A stretch of DNA of 61,474 nt from Ureibacillus thermophilus (lineage in GTDB: Bacteria; Bacillota; Bacilli; Bacillales_A; Planococcaceae). The DNA is taken from positions 8,001-69,474 of the forward strand of contig NZ_CP036528.1 of NCBI RefSeq assembly GCF_004331915.1, written 5' to 3'. This document shows positions 1 through 7,579 of this stretch, piece by piece; positions within the stretch are counted from its first letter, which is position 1, and every line of letters begins with the position of its first letter. The notes beneath the pieces are model-generated. The model worked only from the letters and a program-made list of their open reading frames with translations. It searched no databases and was not told the DNA's origin. The translations under genes were made by a program, and so were the position numbers.

Positions 1-344
1 CCAGCAGCAATTAATTTCGAACAGTCGATGACGGAACCACCACCAACGGCAAGAACAAAATCGATGGATTCCCGTTTGCAAATCTCAATGCCTTTTCTCG
101 CCGTTTCCACCCTTGGATTTGGCTCCACACCGCTTAACTCAAAAACATTTAAATCGAGTTCCTTCAAAATCGAAATCACTTCATCATAAATGCCATTTCT
201 TTTAATGCTGCCGCCGCCATAAACAAACAGAATATTTCTCCCATATCTTGGCAGCTCTTTTTTTAAATTGCGTATTTCTCCCTTCCCAAAATACAATCGA
301 ACCGGATTTTTAAATGTAAAAGAATTCACTCGACCTCGCCCCAT
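1..344 (-). CDS. Iron-containing alcohol dehydrogenase, N-terminal part (runs off left edge)
   Basis: The minus strand encodes the first ~114 residues of a family III (iron) alcohol dehydrogenase; the rest lies outside the window. The segment [20 protein letters not shown] is typical of the YugJ/YugK butanol dehydrogenase group, and [16 protein letters not shown] contains the GGGS nucleotide-binding motif. These cytoplasmic enzymes interconvert aldehydes or ketones and alcohols with NAD(P)H. Two in-frame starts are possible: ATG at 344 (weak TAGGAA upstream) and GTG at 329, preceded by a GGCGAGG that is better placed. Directly upstream lies a dispersed repeat, so the promoter is near 345-375. 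Exact substrate cannot be told. Confidence 0.85.
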   Translation of the reverse strand, partial: MGRGRVNSFTFKNPVRLYFGKGEIRNLKKELPRYGRNILFVYGGGSIKRNGIYDEVISILKELDLNVFELSGVEPNPRVETARKGIEICKRESIDFVLAVGGGSVIDCSKLIAA

Positions 345-373
345 TTCCTAAAATAACTATATTCTAAAAATAA

Positions 374-629
374 CGAGGTTGGGACAAATCTAAAAAAACA
401 TTATTTTTCCAAAGGAGAAAATGATGTTTTTTGATTTGTTATTAAAATTGATTTCCGTTCCGGGGACGCTTTCCGCGAGCCCGGCTCGAGCTTCCTCTGA
501 GTCATTCCTTCGCTCCTCGTGGTCTCGAGAGGGCTCGTCGCAGGAGTCGCCCCGTCACTTCAATCAATTTTTCGTTCTATCAATTTTTTATCAAAACTCT
601 TTTAACTGCCCCTTTACCCAGCCTCGTTA
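374..629 (+). repeat. Dispersed element family A, copy 1
   Basis: A ~256-bp intergenic element that recurs at 2098, 8601, 38022 and 48799. Its ends are near-inverted repeats (AACGAGGTTGGG at the left, CCCAGCCTCGTT at the right). Next to the left end is a hairpin made of AACATTATTTTTCC and GGAGAAAATGATGTT. The core contains ATTTCCGTTCCGGGGACG, CTTTCCGCG and GGTCTCGAGAGGGCTCGTCG. It shows no plausible gene; the short open frame across it is incidental. This copy separates the iron dehydrogenase from gudB. Confidence 0.85.
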
Positions 630-666
630 TTAAACGAAGAAGCATCTTCTAATAATGATTTAACTG

Positions 667-1911
667 TTACACCCAGCCGCGGAATCGGCAAGCTTCAGCT
701 GTACGGCGGACGCCGACCATATATGCAGCAAGGCGCATATCGATATTTCGGCTTTGGGCAGTTTGATAAACATTCTCGAAAGCGTTGATCATTCTTTCCC
801 GCAATTTTTCTTTAACTTCTTGCGCAGACCAATAGTAGCCTTGATTATTTTGAACCCACTCAAAGTATGAAACCGTTACACCGCCTGCAGAAGCCAGCAC
901 ATCTGGAACCAATAATATGCCGCGCTCTGTCAAGATTTTTGTTGCTTCAACTGTTGTTGGGCCATTAGCTGCTTCCACTACAATTTTTGCTTTAATATTC
1001 GGCGCATTTTCTGCCGTAATTTGGTTTTCAATTGCCGCTGGAACTAAAATGTCGCAGTCGAGCTCCAACAATTCTTTGTTCGAAATTGTATTTTCAAATA
1101 ACGTAGTCACTGTACCAAAGCTGTCTCTACGGTCGAGCAAGTAATCGATATCTAAACCGTCCGGATCATATAAAGCACCGTAAGCATCGGATATTCCAAT
1201 AACTTTCGCCCCTAAGTCGCTCATGAATTTAGCTAGGAATCCTCCAGCATTTCCGAAACCTTGGATGACTACGCGGGCATCTTGAATATTAATGCCGCAT
1301 TTTTTCGCCGCCTCTTGAATGACAATGGTTACCCCTTCTGCCGTTGCGCGGTCGCGGCCTTGCGAACCGCCTAAAACAATCGGTTTTCCTGTTATAAACC
1401 CTGGAGAGTTGAATTCATCTATCCGGCTGTACTCATCCATCATCCAAGCCATTATTTGGGCATTTGTAAATACATCTGGCGCTGGGATATCCTTCGTCGG
1501 ACCAACAATTTGGCTAATCGCACGAACATAGCCGCGGCTTAAACGCTCAAGTTCACCCATGGACATTTGTCTAGGGTCGCAAACGATGCCACCTTTTCCT
1601 CCGCCATAAGGCAAATCAACAATGCCGCATTTTAATGTCATCCACATGGAAAGCGCTTTCACTTCATCTTCAGTTACATCCGGATGAAAACGAATTCCTC
1701 CCTTTGTCGGCCCTACAGCATCGGAGTGTTGGGCGCGGTAGCCAGTAAACACTTTTGTCGTGCCGTCATCCATTTTCACAGGAATGCGCACTTTTAGCAT
1801 TCGAATCGGCTCTTTCAGTAATTCATACATCGCTTCATCATAACCGAGCCTAAATAATGCCTCTTTTATCACTTCTTGAGTGGAAGTAAGAAGATTTGCA
1901 TTTTCAGCCAT
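667..1911 (-). CDS. gudB: NAD-specific glutamate dehydrogenase (GudB/RocG type)
   Basis: The 414-residue enzyme catalyses oxidative deamination of glutamate to 2-oxoglutarate and ammonia, the step after RocA in arginine/proline breakdown. Nearly the whole protein resembles Bacillus GudB/RocG: the glutamate-binding GPTKGGIRFHP and the catalytic-lysine segment PYGGGKGGIVCDP (~residues 75-120), the Rossmann motif QGFGNAGG (~225), and C-terminal SAGGVTVSYFEW. No tandem duplication of the kind that inactivates GudB in B. subtilis 168 is seen near the active site, so it should be active. The ATG at 1911 is preceded by AAGAGGCGAG; an upstream in-frame start at 1935 lacks a ribosome site. rocA lies upstream on the same strand, separated by a repeat, so the two are probably transcribed separately. 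gudB versus rocG cannot be fully decided. Confidence 0.95.
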   Translation of the reverse strand: MAENANLLTSTQEVIKEALFRLGYDEAMYELLKEPIRMLKVRIPVKMDDGTTKVFTGYRAQHSDAVGPTKGGIRFHPDVTEDEVKALSMWMTLKCGIVDLPYGGGKGGIVCDPRQMSMGELERLSRGYVRAISQIVGPTKDIPAPDVFTNAQIMAWMMDEYSRIDEFNSPGFITGKPIVLGGSQGRDRATAEGVTIVIQEAAKKCGINIQDARVVIQGFGNAGGFLAKFMSDLGAKVIGISDAYGALYDPDGLDIDYLLDRRDSFGTVTTLFENTISNKELLELDCDILVPAAIENQITAENAPNIKAKIVVEAANGPTTVEATKILTERGILLVPDVLASAGGVTVSYFEWVQNNQGYYWSAQEVKEKLRERMINAFENVYQTAQSRNIDMRLAAYMVGVRRTAEACRFRGWV

Positions 1912-1966
1912 ACATACTCGCCTCTTTTTACTCAATTATTTTTTTAAGCATACCTTACTTTTTATA

Positions 1967-1994
1967 TTAACATATTTGTCACAAAATATGTTAA
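1967..1994. promoter_or_regulatory. Palindrome upstream of gudB, possible operator
   Basis: An inverted repeat with 11-bp arms, TTAACATATTT and its complement, lies about 55 bp upstream of the gudB start. Position and symmetry suggest a regulator binding site. It does not match the CodY or Fur consensus and differs from the TGCAA-type sites upstream of rocA. The regulator is unknown. Confidence 0.4.
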
Positions 1995-2097
1995 TGGGTA
2001 ATTCCCATTTTAGTGGTGTCATCCTTAGGTGCAACCATTTTTCATATGAGCCTCATTTATTAATTTATTTACCCTATTTTTCATTTAGAATACATTA

Positions 2098-2371
2098 AGG
2101 CTGGGACATAAACAAAAAATTATAGGGGCAGCTGAAAGAGTTTTGATAAAGTGACGGGGCGAGTTCCTGTCGCGCACGCTTAGTCGCAAAGCAAAGCTTT
2201 CCTGCGACGAGCCCTCTCGAGACCACGAGGAGCGAAGAAATGACTCAGAGGAAGCTCGATCCGGGCCCGCGGAAAGCGTCCCCGGAACGGAAATCAATTT
2301 TAATAACAAATCAAAAAAACATCATTTTCCCTTTGGAGAAAATGATGTTTTTTTGATTTGTTCAAACCTCT
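2098..2371 (-). repeat. Dispersed element family A, copy 2 (inverted), doubling as rocA terminator
   Basis: An inverted copy of the family A element, with AAGGCTGGGACATAAAC at 2098-2114 and the matching end CAAACCTC near 2371. Its hairpin (AAACATCATTTTCC / GGAGAAAATGATGTTT, ~2317-2353) lies immediately after the rocA stop codon. On the minus strand it is followed by a T run, so the element provides a factor-independent terminator for rocA. Confidence 0.85.
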
Positions 2372-2377
2372 TTTTTA

Positions 2378-3931
2378 TTACAATGTTTCAGAGATAGTTT
2401 TTGCTTGCATGTGCAGCAGTAAATAGTCAGGACCGCCAGCTTTCGAGTCTGTACCGGACATATTGAATCCTCCAAATGGCTGATATCCGACAATGGCCCC
2501 TGTGCATCCCCGGTTAAAGTAAAGGTTGCCCACATGGAAATCTTCTGCTGCTTTTTGTAAATGGAAGCGATTATTTGAAATTACAGCACCTGTTAATCCA
2601 TAAACTGTATTGTTTGCAATTTCGATCGCTTCATCAAAGTCTTTCGCTTTAGTGATGGCAAGTACAGGGCCGAAAATTTCTTCTTGCATAATGCGCGCAT
2701 TCGGATCCACATCCGCAAATACAGTTGGGTGGATGAAATATCCTTTTGAATCATCGTACTTGCCGCCAGCCACTAAACGGCCTTCTTTTCTACCGATTTC
2801 AATGTATTCCGTAATTTTTTTGAACGCTCCTGCATCAATAACTGGGTTTACATAAGTTTCCGGATTTGCAGGATCTCCAACAACCAGTTCATTTACCAGT
2901 TCCGCAACCCGTTCTACTACTTTATTGTAAGCCTCATCGCCTACGATAATCGCACGGGAGCAAGCAGAACATTTTTGACCGCTGAAACCGAAGGCGCTTG
3001 CAACAATGGATTGAGCTGCCAATTCCAAATCAGCATTTTCCGCATCATCTACAACAATAGCGTCTTTTCCGCCCATTTCCGCAATGACGCGTTTAATCCA
3101 AATTTGTCCTTCATGAATAACTGCAGCACGTTCGTTAATACGAACTCCTACATCGCGGGAACCTGTAAAGCTGATAAAGCGTGTGCGAGGGTGATCCACT
3201 AAATAATCCCCTACTTCTGCACCTGAAACCGGAATATAGTTAACTACTCCTGGCGGCATTCCTGCCTCTTCAAGAATTTCCATAAATTTATATGCAATGA
3301 CCGGTGTGGCTGAAGCTGGTTTTAAAAGCACTGTATTGCCAGTCACCATCGCTGCCACAGTCGTTCCCACCATGATGGCAAATGGGAAGTTCCAAGGGGA
3401 AATCACAACGCCCACACCCAATGGAATATATACATATTTGTTAATTGTTCCTGGATCTTCTTCCATCGGTTTCCCTTTTGCAATCTCCAACATTTGGCGT
3501 CCATAATATTCTAAGAAATCGATGCCTTCTGCAACATCCGCATCCGCTTGCACCCAAGGTTTTCCGGCTTCTTTTGTCAACCAAGCAGAAAGTTCAAATT
3601 TGCGGCGGCGAACGATGGCTGCTGCTTTAAACAAAATCTCTGCCCGAATTACCGGATCAACTTTTTTCCATGTATTAAAAGTTTTATCAGCTACTTGCAT
3701 TGCTTTTTCTGCAATTTCTTTATTTGCTTTTGAAACTCTGCCTACAACTTCCGTTTTATTGGCTGGATTATATGAAATGATTTTATCTTCTGTTGTAATT
3801 CTTTCTCCCCCAACAATTAAAGGATAATCTTTGCCTAATTCGCTTTCTACTTTCTTTAACGCTTCAAAATACTGGTGACGATTTTCTTCAATTGAAAAAT
3901 CTGTTAGTGGCTCATGTTTGTAGGGAATCAT
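2378..3931 (-). CDS. rocA: L-glutamate gamma-semialdehyde (1-pyrroline-5-carboxylate) dehydrogenase
   Basis: The 517-residue NAD-dependent aldehyde dehydrogenase oxidises glutamate semialdehyde to glutamate in proline and arginine catabolism. It is almost the same length as B. subtilis RocA (515). Visible motifs are the catalytic cysteine in [13 protein letters not shown] (~residue 320), the general-base glutamate in [12 protein letters not shown] (~285), FTGSRDVG (~265) and PWNFPFAI (~185). The ATG at 3931 has AAAGGAGG eight bases upstream, so the longer reading from 3979 is rejected. Its upstream region is shared with a divergent PAS-domain regulator (4069) and carries two near-identical 17-bp operator-like sites, so that regulator probably controls it. 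With gudB it forms a two-step route to 2-oxoglutarate. Confidence 0.95.
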   Translation of the reverse strand: MIPYKHEPLTDFSIEENRHQYFEALKKVESELGKDYPLIVGGERITTEDKIISYNPANKTEVVGRVSKANKEIAEKAMQVADKTFNTWKKVDPVIRAEILFKAAAIVRRRKFELSAWLTKEAGKPWVQADADVAEGIDFLEYYGRQMLEIAKGKPMEEDPGTINKYVYIPLGVGVVISPWNFPFAIMVGTTVAAMVTGNTVLLKPASATPVIAYKFMEILEEAGMPPGVVNYIPVSGAEVGDYLVDHPRTRFISFTGSRDVGVRINERAAVIHEGQIWIKRVIAEMGGKDAIVVDDAENADLELAAQSIVASAFGFSGQKCSACSRAIIVGDEAYNKVVERVAELVNELVVGDPANPETYVNPVIDAGAFKKITEYIEIGRKEGRLVAGGKYDDSKGYFIHPTVFADVDPNARIMQEEIFGPVLAITKAKDFDEAIEIANNTVYGLTGAVISNNRFHLQKAAEDFHVGNLYFNRGCTGAIVGYQPFGGFNMSGTDSKAGGPDYLLLHMQAKTISETL

Positions 3932-3957
3932 TCTTAACTCCTCCTTTAAGTAATAAG

Positions 3958-3974
3958 TGCAAAAAATATTTGCA
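3958..3974. promoter_or_regulatory. Operator-like site 1 between rocA and its regulator
   Basis: TGCAAAAAATATTTGCA is a perfect palindrome around a central A/T run (AGTGCAAA and TTTGCACT arms when extended one base each side, 3956-3976). It overlaps the -35 element of the regulator promoter and lies just upstream of the rocA ribosome binding site. A second copy with two mismatches begins 45 bp away at 4003. Confidence 0.6.
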
Positions 3975-3997
3975 CTCACTTTTGTTTAGTATATAAT
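3970..3997 (+). promoter_or_regulatory. Sigma-A promoter for the divergent regulator
   Basis: TTGCAC (3970-3975) and a perfect TATAAT (3992-3997) are separated by 16 bp, 71 bp upstream of the ATG at 4069. Site 1 overlaps the -35, which suggests autoregulation. No sigma-54 signature (GG and GC ten bases apart, -24/-12) was found on either strand of the intergenic region. Confidence 0.6.
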
Positions 3998-4002
3998 AAT
4001 AA

Positions 4003-4019
4003 TGCAAAAAATAATTGCG
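4003..4019. promoter_or_regulatory. Operator-like site 2 between rocA and its regulator
   Basis: TGCAAAAAATAATTGCG matches site 1 at 15 of 17 positions and is centred 45 bp from it, about four helical turns. The pair brackets the regulator's -10 box, which would suit binding by a dimer at each site with looping or cooperative contact. Confidence 0.5.
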
Positions 4020-4068
4020 TTTTTCAATATATATAACAGAATCTTAAAAATTTTTTGAGGTGTTACGG

Positions 4069-5367
4069 ATGTCTTTCAATAAGGATCAGCTGTTCAAACT
4101 GTATGAATTTGCTGTTGAAAATGTTTCCGTTGGTATTCATGCAGTTGATGCTGAAGGACGGACAGTGCTATACAATCAAAAAATGAAGGAAATTGAAGGT
4201 TTTGACGTCGACGATATTTCAGATCGTTCCATTTTAGAACTCTTTGCTTTCCGTTCTAATGACAGTGCATTGATGCGTGTTCTAAAAACAGGCATTAAAG
4301 AAATGAACGTCAAACAAACCTATTGGAATAAATACGGACATGAGATTACAACTATTAATGATACATACCCGATTTTCGATGGCGAAAATCTAATTGGCGC
4401 CATCGAATTTGCCCGGGACATTACGTCCTTGGAAAAATTAATTTATCAGCCGCTGCGCAGATATGGGGAACCTTTAACCTTCGATGTCATCACCGCCATT
4501 TCGGAACCAATGCAAATCGTGAAGGAAAATGCCAAAAAGGCTGCCCACGCCCGCATTCCAGTGCTTTTAATAGGAGAGCCTGGAACCGGAAAAGATTTAA
4601 TAGCAGAGGGAATCCATCACGAGCTGAATCCGAAAAACGATGAATATGTCACGCTTTTCAGCAGAAGACCTAATCAAATCGAAAGGCTAAAAACCTATCT
4701 GAAACAAGAAAAAACTTATACCTTTTTCTTCGAGCGGCTGGAATTTTATTCCCTTGAGGAACAAAAAGAATTGCTGGACATTTTAAAAAGTCTTCCCCCA
4801 GAAAAGCATATGGTGATAGGAAGCGTTGGAGGAGACCCAATTGATTTAATCAGCAGCCATCAATTGTTGAAAGATTTATATTATTATTTTGCATCCATGA
4901 GCATTTCTATACCTGCATTGCGGGCTAGAAAGGAAGATATCAGGCCATTTGTGGACGACTATTTTTCAAGGCATCGGGAACGGTTCAATTCCAATATTCG
5001 AGGTTTGTCGGAAGATGTATTGGAGATGTTTCTAGAGTACGATTGGCCTGGAAATCTGAAAGAACTGGAATTATTATTAGATGAAATCTCCTCAATGATT
5101 ACCAATGAAAAATATGTCACTTATGAAATGTTGCCGCTTCATTTCCGATTTAAACTGCAGCAGCAAAATGAAAAAATAAAAAAACCTGATTTTTTTCTTC
5201 TTCAGCCGAACAAAGAATTGCTGCCGTTAAACGAATATTTAAAAGAAGCGGAAAAATATTATTTACATCATGCCTTAAAAATGAATGATGGAAACATTAC
5301 CAAAACAGCCCAAGCTTTAGGCATGACAAGACAAAACTTGCAATATCGATTAAGAAAATGGAAGTAA
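4069..5367 (+). CDS. RocR-like PAS/AAA+/Fis regulator lacking the GAFTGA loop
   Basis: A 432-residue protein with an N-terminal PAS domain (~residues 5-115), an AAA+ domain with Walker A GEPGTGKD (~170), arginine-finger region IPALRARKEDIRPF (~285) and WPGNLKELE, and a C-terminal Fis-type helix-turn-helix (TKTAQALGMTRQNLQYRLRK). Normal sigma-54 activators have ~60 residues between Walker A and sensor I with GAFTGA and GGTLFLDEI. Here that stretch is shortened, GAFTGA is absent and Walker B is degraded to TFFFERLE. It therefore probably cannot remodel sigma-54 holoenzyme and more likely acts as a repressor or sigma-A regulator, like TyrR. The divergent position and shared operator pair point to rocA as target. 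ATG 4069 follows GAGG with good spacing. Confidence 0.85.
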   Translation: MSFNKDQLFKLYEFAVENVSVGIHAVDAEGRTVLYNQKMKEIEGFDVDDISDRSILELFAFRSNDSALMRVLKTGIKEMNVKQTYWNKYGHEITTINDTYPIFDGENLIGAIEFARDITSLEKLIYQPLRRYGEPLTFDVITAISEPMQIVKENAKKAAHARIPVLLIGEPGTGKDLIAEGIHHELNPKNDEYVTLFSRRPNQIERLKTYLKQEKTYTFFFERLEFYSLEEQKELLDILKSLPPEKHMVIGSVGGDPIDLISSHQLLKDLYYYFASMSISIPALRARKEDIRPFVDDYFSRHRERFNSNIRGLSEDVLEMFLEYDWPGNLKELELLLDEISSMITNEKYVTYEMLPLHFRFKLQQQNEKIKKPDFFLLQPNKELLPLNEYLKEAEKYYLHHALKMNDGNITKTAQALGMTRQNLQYRLRKWK

Positions 5368-5375
5368 TAAAAAGG

Positions 5376-5545
5376 GTGTGTGAAAAAAACATTTTGAGAA
5401 GCTCCTTTTGCGGCTGTCGCACACGCTTAAACGCAAATATTGCACGAAGAGGAGCGTTTTGTGACCACCGCAGGGCAAAGAACTTCACTATATAGAAATG
5501 GGGCTGTCCTGAAAGTTTTACACTTTCTGGACAGCCCCTTTCTTA
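5376..5545 (+). repeat. Dispersed element family B, copy 1, ending in terminator
   Basis: Intergenic sequence sharing GTTTTGTGACCACCGCAGGG and the hairpin GGGCTGTCC...GGACAGCCC with copies at 28272 and 37904. The hairpin at 5501-5539 (GGGGCTGTCCTGAAAGT paired with ACTTTCTGGACAGCCCC, then TTTC) is a convincing terminator for the regulator gene upstream. Confidence 0.75.
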
Positions 5546-5590
5546 CCTCTAGTCAAGTGTTTTTTATTAAATAATTTGGTTCACATAGAT

Positions 5591-5632
5591 TTTATTTTGG
5601 AAGGAAGGGGTACCCCTTCCTTCCAAAATAAA
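5591..5632. repeat. Perfect 42-bp palindrome
   Basis: The 20-base arm TTTATTTTGGAAGGAAGGGG (5591-5610) is followed by TA and then its exact reverse complement (5613-5632). There is no unpaired loop base; the centre is GGTACC. It stands at the point where the collagen-like coding frame begins and contributes the in-frame TAA at 5629-5631. No T run follows on the plus strand, so an ordinary terminator is a poor explanation. Confidence 0.95.
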
Positions 5633-6393
5633 TTTCTCCTGGACCAACTGGACCGACTGGACCTCAAGGTACTCCTGGACCAACTGGACCGACTGGACCT
5701 CAAGGTACTCCTGGACCAACTGGACCGACTGGACCTCAAGGTGCTCCTGGACCAACTGGACCGACTGGACCTCAAGGTGCTCCTGGACCAACTGGACCGA
5801 CTGGACCTCAAGGTACTCCTGGACCAACTGGACCGACTGGACCTCAAGGTACTCCTGGACCGACTGGACCGACTGGACCTCAAGGTACTCCTGGACCAAC
5901 TGGACCGACTGGACCAAACTTTGCAGTTGAAGGATTCTCAGCAACTAGAACAGCAGCTAGTGTATCCACAGGTACTCAGCTTGGCAACTGGAGTGTAGCT
6001 GCACCATTCTATAATACAACTTCCTTTAACCCTACTACTGGTGTCTTTACAGTTCCATCTACTGGTAGATACGCTATCTCAGCAACGATTAGCTATAGTA
6101 CAACCGCAACTTTAACAGGAGTCTTTGGTGGCGACCCGGCGTTTGTAGTACACAATATTACTACCAACCAAGATTTAATTGTAGGACTATTCCCAATTAT
6201 GAACATTGAACTTGCATTAGGTGTCGGTTTAAGAGCTATTCTTGGTAATGGAACAGTCACAATAACAGGAGAAGTCGAACTTAATGAAAATGATGAAATC
6301 GCCCTATTCTATGTAAATGATGGATTAACTATCAGCATAAACCTTGGCGGTGCTGATGCTCCAATCGTTTGGTCCATCCACAGAATCGCTTAA
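5632..6393 (+). pseudogene. Collagen-like exosporium glycoprotein (BclA-like), missing its N-terminus
   Basis: Frame 1 is open for 253 codons. It encodes about eight [12 protein letters not shown] collagen repeats (5638-5913) and then a ~155-residue globular C-terminal domain ([13 protein letters not shown]... to VWSIHRIA) of the C1q/TNF-like type found in BclA-family spore filaments. There is no usable start: a TAA at 5629-5631 closes the frame, the first ATG is at 6199, and no ribosome site or exosporium leader is present. A perfect palindrome replaces the expected 5' end. Either the gene was decapitated by rearrangement or the assembly is wrong here. Another frame across the repeats ([11 protein letters not shown]) is open only because the repeat unit is a multiple of three. 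Neighbouring glycosyltransferases fit a glycosylated spore-surface protein. Confidence 0.75.
5641..5913 (+). repeat. 36-nt tandem repeats coding for collagen triplets
   Basis: Seven nearly identical 36-nt units beginning GGACCAACTGGACCGACT, plus a partial eighth, with only third-position changes (for example ACT/GCT and CCA/CCG). Such near-identity invites repeat-number change by slippage and is also a place where short-read assemblies collapse. Confidence 0.9.
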
Positions 6394-6405
6394 GCCTTTC
6401 CAAAT

Positions 6406-6449
6406 AAAACTGCAAATTCACTTGAATCTTTCAAGTGATCTGCAGTTTT
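6406..6449 (+). terminator. Terminator after collagen-like gene
   Basis: AAAACTGCA pairs with TGCAGTTTT and the inner CACTTGA with TCAAGTG, followed by TTTTTCTTTTT. It begins 13 bases after the stop codon. Confidence 0.85.
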
Positions 6450-6603
6450 TCTTTTTAGTTTCATCATTTGTCATGCGATTTCAACAATCGTTAATGAAAT
6501 CGCTGAAAATAGGCACAAATCTAACTTCAATTCAATACACTAGAGGTTGTATGAGAGTACATTACACCACTTTGTTTAGTGATTTTTTAAGGAGGGCATC
6601 CCG

Positions 6604-7041
6604 ATGTCATTACCTACCATTCCTGATATCACCCCCGAAATCTCGTTGGATTGCTGCAAAACTATCAATTTATTGCTATCTTCTATTGCAATGGAGGAAA
6701 TCGGACTTTCACACATTTTGAATGCCGAAGCAGAAAAACTTCAAACATTTTTAAAAAAATATCCTTGTAATTTCCACGGTTATTTAAAAATCAATGAAAG
6801 CGTCAATAAAACTTTACGGACTGTTGTGAAATCGCAAATATTGCTTCAATTCAAACTTGAAGATGTAATGGAACTTAGCCAACAATCCCATTGCCACCAT
6901 CCACCAAAACCGCATAAATGCTGCGAAGATAAGAAAGATTGCAAAGATGACGATCCATTCGATTCATCCTTATGCTACTGTCCAAACAAAAAGAAAAAAG
7001 ATTGCCAGTGTCCGAAATGTAGAGCCAAGGAAAAAATCTGA
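6604..7041 (+). CDS. Small Cys/His-rich protein, probable spore-surface associated, unknown function
   Basis: A 145-residue protein with an excellent ribosome site (AAGGAGGG, 6590-6597). The N-terminal ~85 residues are predicted helical and begin SLPTIPDITPEISLDCCK, a pattern I associate, without certainty, with small proteins next to spore collagen-like genes in Bacillales. The C-terminal 50 residues are hydrophilic and rich in metal ligands: SHCHHPPKPHKCCEDKKDC, then CYCPNKKKKDCQCPKC. Ten cysteines and several histidines suggest metal binding or disulfide/isopeptide cross-linking. It is followed 37 nt later by another unknown gene and then a glycosyltransferase, so a three-gene unit with a role in the outer spore layer is likely but inferred from context. 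Confidence 0.65.
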   Translation: MSLPTIPDITPEISLDCCKTINLLLSSIAMEEIGLSHILNAEAEKLQTFLKKYPCNFHGYLKINESVNKTLRTVVKSQILLQFKLEDVMELSQQSHCHHPPKPHKCCEDKKDCKDDDPFDSSLCYCPNKKKKDCQCPKCRAKEKI

Positions 7042-7078
7042 ACATGAAGCTCAATTCATTATTCGAGGGGGGGGAACA

Positions 7079-7555
7079 ATGCAAAAACAGGAACAGCTAA
7101 AATTAGCGCAGGGTTCACTTAACTTTTCGTCATTCATCCATTCTTTTGCTCAATTCTTAATAACCTATTTTGAACGCCATCAAATGAAGGACATTCCAAA
7201 AGAAGAACTTCTAAAATGCGAGATGCAAGTGACACAGTCATTATTGCTAATTGAAAAAATGCATATGCTGCTATATTTATATTTTTCGACCCTTCGTTCT
7301 TATTATTCGTCCGAAGAAATCACCCCATTTAATAATGGAGAAATCTTAGAAGTTTTTATGCAAATGAAAAATTTAATCATCCAGCATCCTTTTCAGCTGG
7401 AAGAACATCGCATCATCTCCGAAAAAACCATAACTCAAATTTTGAGCTATTATATTGCAGAAACGACGCAGGAAATCAGTCATAAGGATGAATTGACGAT
7501 TGTGACATTTACTTTGTCACCCTTACCTCCTCCTTGGCTTGCTCATCAATTGTAA
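7079..7555 (+). CDS. Hypothetical helical protein in spore-surface cluster
   Basis: A 158-residue protein starting at ATG 7079, with an unusual run of eight G after GA (7065-7074) as ribosome site; an upstream in-frame ATG (6947) lies inside the preceding gene and lacks a ribosome site. The sequence is mostly amphipathic helix (for example QVTQSLLLIEKMHMLLYLYF) with no signal peptide or clear membrane segment, and ends in a proline-rich tail LSPLPPPWLAHQL. I do not recognise a family. It lies between the Cys-rich gene and the glycosyltransferase, 24 nt from the latter, so it is probably co-transcribed with them. Confidence 0.6.
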   Translation: MQKQEQLKLAQGSLNFSSFIHSFAQFLITYFERHQMKDIPKEELLKCEMQVTQSLLLIEKMHMLLYLYFSTLRSYYSSEEITPFNNGEILEVFMQMKNLIIQHPFQLEEHRIISEKTITQILSYYIAETTQEISHKDELTIVTFTLSPLPPPWLAHQL

Positions 7556-7579
7556 ATATCTAAAAAAGGAAGTGTCAGT

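Noticed and set aside
421-633. 70-residue protein MMFFDLLLKLISVPGTLSAS and its equivalents at other family A copies
   Set aside because: Translation of a dispersed non-coding element, present in either orientation with no ribosome site and varying frames.
3932-4068. Sigma-54 promoter for rocA
   Set aside because: TTTTGCAT resembles a -12 element, but no GG occurs at the proper distance on either strand.
5591-5632. Protelomerase (linear-replicon telomere) site
   Set aside because: Length alone fits; there is no protelomerase gene, replication gene or replicon end in the window.
5567-5998. Frames reading [11 protein letters not shown] (plus) and [12 protein letters not shown] (minus) over the collagen repeats
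   Set aside because: Shadow frames of the 36-nt repeat; the [12 protein letters not shown] frame alone continues into a real globular domain.
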